Positions 6,432 to 10,969 of a stretch of 10,969 bases of DNA are shown piece by piece (the first letter of the stretch is position 1; every line of letters starts with the position of its first letter). The position numbers and the translations under genes are program-made. The stretch is from assembly GCA_030638385.1 (NCBI GenBank), contig DAOWES010000018.1, forward strand, positions 1 to 10,969. The letters are read 5' to 3'. This DNA is from Candidatus Cloacimonadota bacterium. Its GTDB lineage: Bacteria; Cloacimonadota; Cloacimonadia; Cloacimonadales; TCS61. The notes beneath the pieces are model-generated. The model saw nothing but the letters and a program-made list of their open reading frames with translations, did no database searches and had not been told where the DNA came from.

Positions 6432-7127
6432 TTAATTAATTCCCACGCTCTCTTTCTGAGCTTTTATCAATTGCTCAATGCCAATTTTAGCAGAATCTAA
6501 CATTATTGTAAGCTCTTGGTTAGTAAATGGCTCAGCTTCAGCTGTTCCTTGAATCTCCACAAATCTTCCGTTTTCGGTCATCACCACATTCATATCAACA
6601 TCCGCAGTGGAATCTTTTTCATAATCCAAATCAACCACAGGTTTACCAGCAAAAATACCAACGCTAATAGCAGCAACCCAGTCAGTTAACGGCATCTCTT
6701 CTATTTGCTTACGATTCAGCATTTTTGAAAAAGCATCATAAGCGGCAATACAAGCGCCTGTAATAGCAGCGGTACGAGTTCCGCCATCTGCCTGAATAAC
6801 ATCACAATCAATTATCAGCTGATAACCGGGAAATTTGGTCATATCAATAACTGCTCGCAAAGAACGACCAATAAGGCGTTGAATTTCGGCAGTACGCCCC
6901 TTTACGCCATTGCGCTCACGACGAAAACGGCTATTCGGTGCGCCCGGGATCATATTATATTCGGCTGTCAACCAGCCTTGTTTCGGCTCTACATCTTTTA
7001 AAAAAGGTGGCACACCTTCTTGGATAATTGCAGTACAAATAACCTTAGTGTCTCCGGTTTCAATTAATACTGAACCATCCGGGAACTTCAGATAATTTCT
7101 AGTAATTTTAGTTTCTCTTTTATTCAT
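6432..7127 (-). CDS. rph: Ribonuclease PH
   Basis: A 231-aa phosphate-dependent 3'-5' exoribonuclease that trims nucleotides from tRNA 3' ends, normally as a hexamer. GRTAEIQRLIGRSLRA (77-92), CDVIQADGGTRTAAITGA (108-125) with phosphate-binding Arg118, DMNVVMT (178-184) and EIQGTAEAEPF (191-201) are all present, so the active site looks intact. Two adjacent ATGs (7130 and 7127) follow AGGAG; the second is preferred because it gives a 6-nt spacer. The N-terminus is short: E. coli and B. subtilis enzymes start with about ten more residues (R-x-x-GR...LRP), but here the protein begins MNKRETKITRNYLK. An in-frame TAG two codons upstream of the first ATG rules out a longer start. The effect on oligomer assembly is unknown. 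Confidence 0.95.
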   Translation of the reverse strand: MNKRETKITRNYLKFPDGSVLIETGDTKVICTAIIQEGVPPFLKDVEPKQGWLTAEYNMIPGAPNSRFRRERNGVKGRTAEIQRLIGRSLRAVIDMTKFPGYQLIIDCDVIQADGGTRTAAITGACIAAYDAFSKMLNRKQIEEMPLTDWVAAISVGIFAGKPVVDLDYEKDSTADVDMNVVMTENGRFVEIQGTAEAEPFTNQELTIMLDSAKIGIEQLIKAQKESVGIN

Positions 7128-7190
7128 CATTTTCTCCTACTATATATCTATTATGTTTAGTTTGGTTATCTTGAGCCGTTGAAATTTAGT

Positions 7191-7239
7191 GGTGATAGGT
7201 AATAGGTGATAGGTAGCAGATAGCTGGTAGCAGGTAGTA
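7191..7239. repeat. Heptanucleotide tandem repeat (GGTGATA-type), seven units
   Basis: Seven consecutive 7-bp units fill exactly 49 bp: GGTGATA, GGTAATA, GGTGATA, GGTAGCA, GATAGCT, GGTAGCA, GGTAGTA. They lie in the gap of about 135 bp between dprA and rph. The class recalls the short heptanucleotide (STRR-type) intergenic repeats of cyanobacteria and many environmental genomes. The spacer carries no obvious terminator; whether the operon is transcribed through it cannot be told from sequence. Confidence 0.85.
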
Positions 7240-7262
7240 ATCCCATTAGCTATTAATTTTTC

Positions 7263-8348
7263 CTACATCAACGCCATCATCTTGTTTCCGGGTAATTTTT
7301 TCACAACATCTTTCAATTCCATAGACAACAACAAGCTAGATAGTTGTGCCACTGTAAAACCCGATTTTATAAGTAACATATCAAATTGCATTTCCGGTTT
7401 ATTCTCTATCAAAATATCATAGATTTTTCTTTCCATTTCATTCAGGTGTGGAAATTTTATATGAGTTTCCGGCATTACTAATTTAAATTCATCCAAGATA
7501 TCTTGCGTGCATGAGACAAGCTTTCCGCCCAAACTTATCAAGTAATTTGGACCTGCCGCCTGCTGACGATTGATATCTCCCGGAAGCGCAAACACTTCTC
7601 GATTTTGTTGCAGGGCAAATTTTGCGGTGAGCAAAGCTCCGCTTTTTTTAGAACCTTCAATAACTAGTGTTCCCAAGCTACAGCCGCTAATAATGCGATT
7701 TCGATTTGGAAAATTCCATGGATCTGCTTTTACCCCGGGTAAATATTCCGAGATAATCGCCCCATTTTCAATTATTCTCTCAGCTAAATCTCGGTTGCAA
7801 GCCGGATATATCTGATCTACACCTGTTCCCATGATCGCCAAGGTATTACCATTATTTTCCAAAGCGACAAGGTGAGCTCTGGTATCTACTCCAAAAGCCA
7901 ATCCACTAACGATGGTGAAACCCGATTCAACAAGTTCCTTGCCAAATCGTGACGTCATTTGCAAGCCATAATTACTGGCTTTTCTTGTACCCACAATGGC
8001 AATTGTGCGTCGCAATGTTTCTGCTGATAAATTTCCACGATAAAACAATATTACCGGAGGATCGTAAATGTTTCGTAATAATTTTGGATATTCCTCATCC
8101 AAATATGTTACAAATTTAATATTAAAATGTTCGATCAATTCGAACGCATTCTCCCAACTTTCTTTATTATTTTCTTTACTAAGATATTCTTTGGCGCGGT
8201 TCGAAACAAAACCTATATCATCAAAACCAGTCAGCGATGTACCTATGAAATTGTTGGGATCGCCAAACTTCTTAACTAATTTTACAGCAGTAGCATTGCC
8301 GACATCCGGCGCATCCAAAAGCTGTAACCACCCTCTAATTCGTTCCAT
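7263..8348 (-). CDS. dprA: DNA-processing protein DprA (Smf)
   Basis: A 361-aa cytosolic protein that binds incoming single-stranded DNA during natural transformation and loads RecA on it. Residues 1-60 form the N-terminal helical (HhH/SAM-like) domain. About 85-285 is the extended Rossmann fold with IVGTRKASNYG (118-128), VSGLAFGVDTRAH (147-159), IMGTGVDQIYP (172-182), NFPNRNRIISG (212-222), EGSKKSGALLTA (231-242) and ALPGDINRQQAAGPN (254-268). About 300-361 is a winged-helix-like C-terminal domain. AAGGA sits 6 nt upstream of the ATG and overlaps the TAA stop of the preceding dehydrogenase, so the two genes are translationally linked. DprA is present in many bacteria not known to be competent, so its presence alone does not show transformation. 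Confidence 0.95.
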   Translation of the reverse strand: MERIRGWLQLLDAPDVGNATAVKLVKKFGDPNNFIGTSLTGFDDIGFVSNRAKEYLSKENNKESWENAFELIEHFNIKFVTYLDEEYPKLLRNIYDPPVILFYRGNLSAETLRRTIAIVGTRKASNYGLQMTSRFGKELVESGFTIVSGLAFGVDTRAHLVALENNGNTLAIMGTGVDQIYPACNRDLAERIIENGAIISEYLPGVKADPWNFPNRNRIISGCSLGTLVIEGSKKSGALLTAKFALQQNREVFALPGDINRQQAAGPNYLISLGGKLVSCTQDILDEFKLVMPETHIKFPHLNEMERKIYDILIENKPEMQFDMLLIKSGFTVAQLSSLLLSMELKDVVKKLPGNKMMALM

Positions 8349-8357
8349 TAGCTTTCC

Positions 8358-9320
8358 TTACTTATAAAAAAAATCATTTACCACTTGCGGTGGTTTTTCC
8401 CCTTTCAAAATTGCTTTGATATTATTTATACAGATAAAACCCATTAAAGTTCTTGTTTCCAAAGAGCCACTGCCGATATGAGGTAAAAGCACCACATTAT
8501 CCTGCTTTGCTAAATCTTCCGCCAATTTTGGCTCATTTTCATACACATCCAAGCCGGCGCCGGCAATTGTTTGGTTCTGTAGCGCCTTAACCAAATCTTC
8601 TTCATTCACCACAGCACCACGTGATGTATTTATCAAATAAGCAGTAGGCTTCATCATATTAAATTGTTCTGCGCAGATGAGATGTTTGGTGGATGGCAGT
8701 AATGGCACATGGAGAGAGATGAAATCAGATTCTTTTAATAACGTCTCCAAATTAACTTTCGTAGCACCGGGTACATTTTCCATTACGCTGGTTCGGCTAA
8801 CGTAAAGCACTTTCATACCAAAGCCTACAGAACGTTTTGCCACAGCTGTCCCGATGCGCCCCGAACCAATTATACCCAATGTTTTGCCATAAATATCGCC
8901 ACCTAAAAAAAGTTCCGGTGCCCAACCAACAAACTTTCCTGCACGAGTAAATGTATCTGCTTCAACCACTCTTCTTGCTACAGAAAAAATCAATGCCCAG
9001 GCTAAATCGGCTGTAGTTTCCGTAAGCACGCCCGGTGTATTTGTTACCGCTATATTTTTACTTGTGGCATATTCCACATCGATATTGTTATAGCCCACGG
9101 CATAATTCACAATTCCTTTTAAGTTTGGAAGATTATCGATAACCTCTTTATCTATTGTATCGTTAAGAAGACAAAAAAGAACTTCGCAATCTTTGGCAGC
9201 GACAATAAGTTCTCTTTTCGCCATCACTCTATCTTCATTATTAAAACTCAAATCACAAATATTATTTAATTCATCAAGAGCAACTTGAGGAATTTTTCTG
9301 GTCAAAAAAACTTTTTTCAT
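8358..9320 (-). CDS. D-isomer-specific 2-hydroxyacid dehydrogenase (glyoxylate/hydroxypyruvate reductase-like)
   Basis: A 320-aa NAD(P)-dependent dehydrogenase of the D-2-hydroxyacid family, cytosolic. The Rossmann motif GIIGSGRIG spans 149-157. The catalytic triad is Arg234 (NTSRGAVVNE), Glu263 (DVYENEP) and His281 (LLPHIGSGS). VNYAVGYNNID (71-81) and NTPGVLTETTADLAWAL (94-110) match the substrate-binding domain of glyoxylate reductase (GyaR/GhrB-type) members. The likely reaction is reduction of glyoxylate or hydroxypyruvate to glycolate or glycerate, but D-lactate or 3-phosphoglycerate dehydrogenase cannot be excluded. There is no C-terminal ACT domain, so it is not a full-length SerA. The start was set at the second of two adjacent ATGs (9323 and 9320), 5 nt after GGGGG; the ATG at 9356 would overlap the obg end. 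It lies 16 bp downstream of obg and 9 bp upstream of dprA. Confidence 0.92.
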   Translation of the reverse strand: MKKVFLTRKIPQVALDELNNICDLSFNNEDRVMAKRELIVAAKDCEVLFCLLNDTIDKEVIDNLPNLKGIVNYAVGYNNIDVEYATSKNIAVTNTPGVLTETTADLAWALIFSVARRVVEADTFTRAGKFVGWAPELFLGGDIYGKTLGIIGSGRIGTAVAKRSVGFGMKVLYVSRTSVMENVPGATKVNLETLLKESDFISLHVPLLPSTKHLICAEQFNMMKPTAYLINTSRGAVVNEEDLVKALQNQTIAGAGLDVYENEPKLAEDLAKQDNVVLLPHIGSGSLETRTLMGFICINNIKAILKGEKPPQVVNDFFYK

Positions 9321-9336
9321 CATCGCCCCCGGCGTT

Positions 9337-10356
9337 TTAAACCTCTTCGTCAGCAACTTTCACCATTTCAAAAAGATCTCTGCGCAATTTTTTCAAGTTT
9401 AACCCTGCCACAGATGAGATAGTGAAAATCTGCTCCTGCAATTTTTCTTCAAATTCTTTGGTAATAAGGCTTAACATATCTTCTCGATCATCTTCATGAA
9501 TAGTATCTAATTTAGATAAAACAATCATATGAGCTTTTTTATCAAGGTAAGGATCATACATATGAAGTTCTTTTTTCAACACTTGATAATCAGTAAATGG
9601 TTCATTCGAATTCACATCAATCAGAAACAGAAGGCACTTGGTTCTTTGAATATGACGTAAGAATTGAGTTCCCAAACCTTTACCATCATGCGCTCCTTCA
9701 ATTATGCCCGGAATATCTGCCATCACAAAAGATTCATAATCGCTAACTTGCACAACTCCCAAAGATGGTTCTAAAGTGGTAAATTCATAATTAGCTATCT
9801 TAGGATGAGCATGTGAAATGGTGCTAATAAGAGTAGATTTACCTGCGTTTGGAAAACCAACCAAACCGATATCAGCCATCAATTTCAGCTCAAGCTCAAG
9901 TTGAAATTCCTGAGCATCGCCACCTTGTTTTGCATAACGAGGAGCCTTATTTGTTGCTGTAGCAAAGCGTTTATTACCACGCCCGCCATTTCCACCAACG
10001 GCCAACACAAATTCTTCGCCATGTTCCGTTATTTCACCCATTTTTTCATGTTTACCATCAGTAATATCATAAATCTCGGTTCCTAAAGGAAGTTGCATAA
10101 AATAATTTTTCCCACATGCGCCTGTGCAATTACTACCTTCTCCATTCTTTCCTTTATCTGCTTTAAATAATTTATTAAACCGAAAAGCTATCAATGTGTT
10201 GATATTTTCATTTCCCACTGCAACAATACTACCGCCCTTACCACCATCGCCACCATCAGGGCCACCTTTGGCCACAAATTTCTCGCGACGAAAGCTCACA
10301 CATCCGTCTCCACCTTTACCGGATTCTATCTTAATTCTTGAATAATCTATAAACAT
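9337..10356 (-). CDS. obg: Obg/CgtA family GTPase
   Basis: A 339-aa essential GTPase that associates with the 50S ribosomal subunit in late assembly and in stress responses. Residues 1-157 form the glycine-rich Obg fold (ESGKGGDGCVSFRREKF, GGPDGGDGGKGG, VGGNGGRGNKRFA). The G domain follows with G1 GFPNAGKST (167-175), switch I FTTLEP (192-197), G3 DIPGIIEGAHDGKGLG (214-229), G4 SKLD (281-284) and G5 SSVAG (314-318). G4 has Ser in place of the more common Asn, which still fits guanine recognition. The protein ends shortly after the G domain, so the variable C-terminal OCT domain is absent. AAGGA lies 6 nt upstream of the ATG. It is the first gene of the train; no convincing -35/-10 pair was identified in the AT-rich DNA upstream. 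Confidence 0.96.
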   Translation of the reverse strand: MFIDYSRIKIESGKGGDGCVSFRREKFVAKGGPDGGDGGKGGSIVAVGNENINTLIAFRFNKLFKADKGKNGEGSNCTGACGKNYFMQLPLGTEIYDITDGKHEKMGEITEHGEEFVLAVGGNGGRGNKRFATATNKAPRYAKQGGDAQEFQLELELKLMADIGLVGFPNAGKSTLISTISHAHPKIANYEFTTLEPSLGVVQVSDYESFVMADIPGIIEGAHDGKGLGTQFLRHIQRTKCLLFLIDVNSNEPFTDYQVLKKELHMYDPYLDKKAHMIVLSKLDTIHEDDREDMLSLITKEFEEKLQEQIFTISSVAGLNLKKLRRDLFEMVKVADEEV

Positions 10357-10700
10357 TATTTTTCCTTTTTATCTTCTCTGATTTCTTAATTTATTAATTC
10401 GATGCATCTTTATTAAGTCATGTATTTTTATCAAGTTATTATCTTTTTAGCTTCAAATAACTTAACCTCATTCGAATTAAAAATGAGCTATAATCAACCA
10501 TTTATTGCCTCTATTTTCCTGCTCTGTCATCGTATTCGGTTTTAATAATACCACACTTAAAATAAGCACAATAAAGATCTATTTTTTTTTCATAATACAC
10601 CAAACAACTAGATTAAAAAAAAATAACCTTGGAAATTCCAATTATAATGCACTTGACAATTATAATTTAAATTTAATTCTTCACAATCGTTATAAAATTA
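10357..10700. other. AT-rich spacer upstream of obg, no gene
   Basis: This stretch should contain the promoter of the obg operon. On the minus strand TTGATA (10434-10429) is the best -35-like hexamer, but the sequence 17 bp downstream (AAAGAT) is a poor -10. A 13-nt palindrome TTGGAAATTCCAA (10629-10641) and two AATTATAAT copies flanking CACTTGAC (about 10640-10667) are visible. Homopolymer A runs and low-complexity sequence dominate. The plus-strand open frame starting at 10505 is not credible. Confidence 0.5.
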
Positions 10701-10969
10701 ATGAGTTCTGCATAATTAAGTGTTTTGTATCAAAAACCATTGTCAGCCTGAGTCCCGATTTATCGGGAAAGACTTTCATAAGTGGGTAGTAGGAAAGTTG
10801 GAAATCAATGATTGTTTTTTTTCGATAGATATCGTTCTTGTCGAAATCGTTTTTCTGCGAAAAGCCGATTCGTAAAAGCCGAATCTTAGCTGACCGGGGT
10901 GTGTAAAATATTCAGCTCAATCTTCTTCAAAAACAGAAATCGTTTTTGTCGAAATCGTTTTTCTGCGAA
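10701..10969. repeat. Composite dispersed intergenic repeat, right copy (continues past window)
   Basis: It carries the same ordered blocks as 220-690: A at 10701-10725, B at 10735-10752, C at 10831-10874 (44 nt identical to 550-593) and D at 10877-10894. After block B there is a 7-bp hairpin TCCCGAT-TT-ATCGGGA (10753-10768) not present on the left. A second block C begins at 10939 and is cut by the window end; its 31 visible bases match with one substitution. Blocks A and B lie almost adjacent here, whereas about 200 bp separate them on the left. Confidence 0.8.

Noticed and set aside
7263..8348. dprA as a sign of a defence or competence island
   Set aside because: It sits in a housekeeping operon with no com, restriction-modification or mobile genes nearby.
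9321..9356. Upstream start (ATG at 9356) for the 2-hydroxyacid dehydrogenase
   Set aside because: It overlaps the obg end and adds a non-family N-terminal extension; the family start block KKVFLTRKIP and GGGGG before 9320 support the shorter form.
10505..10789. 94-codon plus-strand frame
   Set aside because: It is AT-driven low-complexity sequence (Asn, Lys, Ile, Phe) running into the composite repeat; no ribosome binding site or domain.

Overview
The window looks like a chromosomal segment of an AT-rich bacterium of the Fibrobacteres-Chlorobi-Bacteroidetes (FCB) superphylum, most plausibly Candidatus Cloacimonadota or a close relative. The basis is the YPNPFNP-type C-terminal secretion (T9SS-like sorting) domain on the exported deiminase, the secreted LIPMD...NHLKAYG family protein, and the low-GC intergenic DNA full of short dispersed repeats. 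The phylum assignment is inference. All recognisable genes lie on the minus strand, so transcription runs from right to left.

Right to left: 10969-10357 is gene-free and ends, at the window edge, in a composite dispersed repeat. From 10356 to about 3186 there is a tight gene train: obg (ribosome-associated GTPase), a D-2-hydroxyacid dehydrogenase, dprA (ssDNA-binding RecA loader), rph (RNase PH), lepB (signal peptidase I), hemW (radical SAM haem chaperone) and a secreted protein of a poorly characterised family often labelled 'asparagine synthetase B'. Gaps of 6-16 bp join obg to the dehydrogenase, the dehydrogenase to dprA, lepB to hemW and hemW to the secreted protein. The lepB-rph gap is 70 bp. 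The rph-dprA gap is about 135 bp and carries a heptanucleotide tandem repeat. This is mostly a housekeeping operon. Its functional links are loose: translation and RNA maturation, DNA uptake and recombination, and export.

Between 3185 and 2580 there is a repeat-rich spacer: a 71-bp tandem repeat, a strong symmetric terminator, a compact hairpin and the probable promoter of the next gene. From 2579 to 867 lies a secreted peptidyl-arginine deiminase-like protein with a signal peptide, a catalytic deiminase domain, an Ig-like domain and a C-terminal sorting domain. This is the same architecture as Porphyromonas gingivalis PPAD. It has its own promoter candidate and a clean Rho-independent terminator (779-743), so it is probably monocistronic.

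The left end (866-54) has no gene but holds a second, longer copy of the composite repeat seen at the right edge. The first 53 bases are the start of another minus-strand gene whose 17 visible residues look like the N-terminus of phosphoglycerate kinase.

I see no CRISPR array, insertion sequence, prophage or RNA gene, and no convincing new multigene system. The most interesting items are the PPAD-like enzyme outside the oral Bacteroidota and the layered intergenic repeats.
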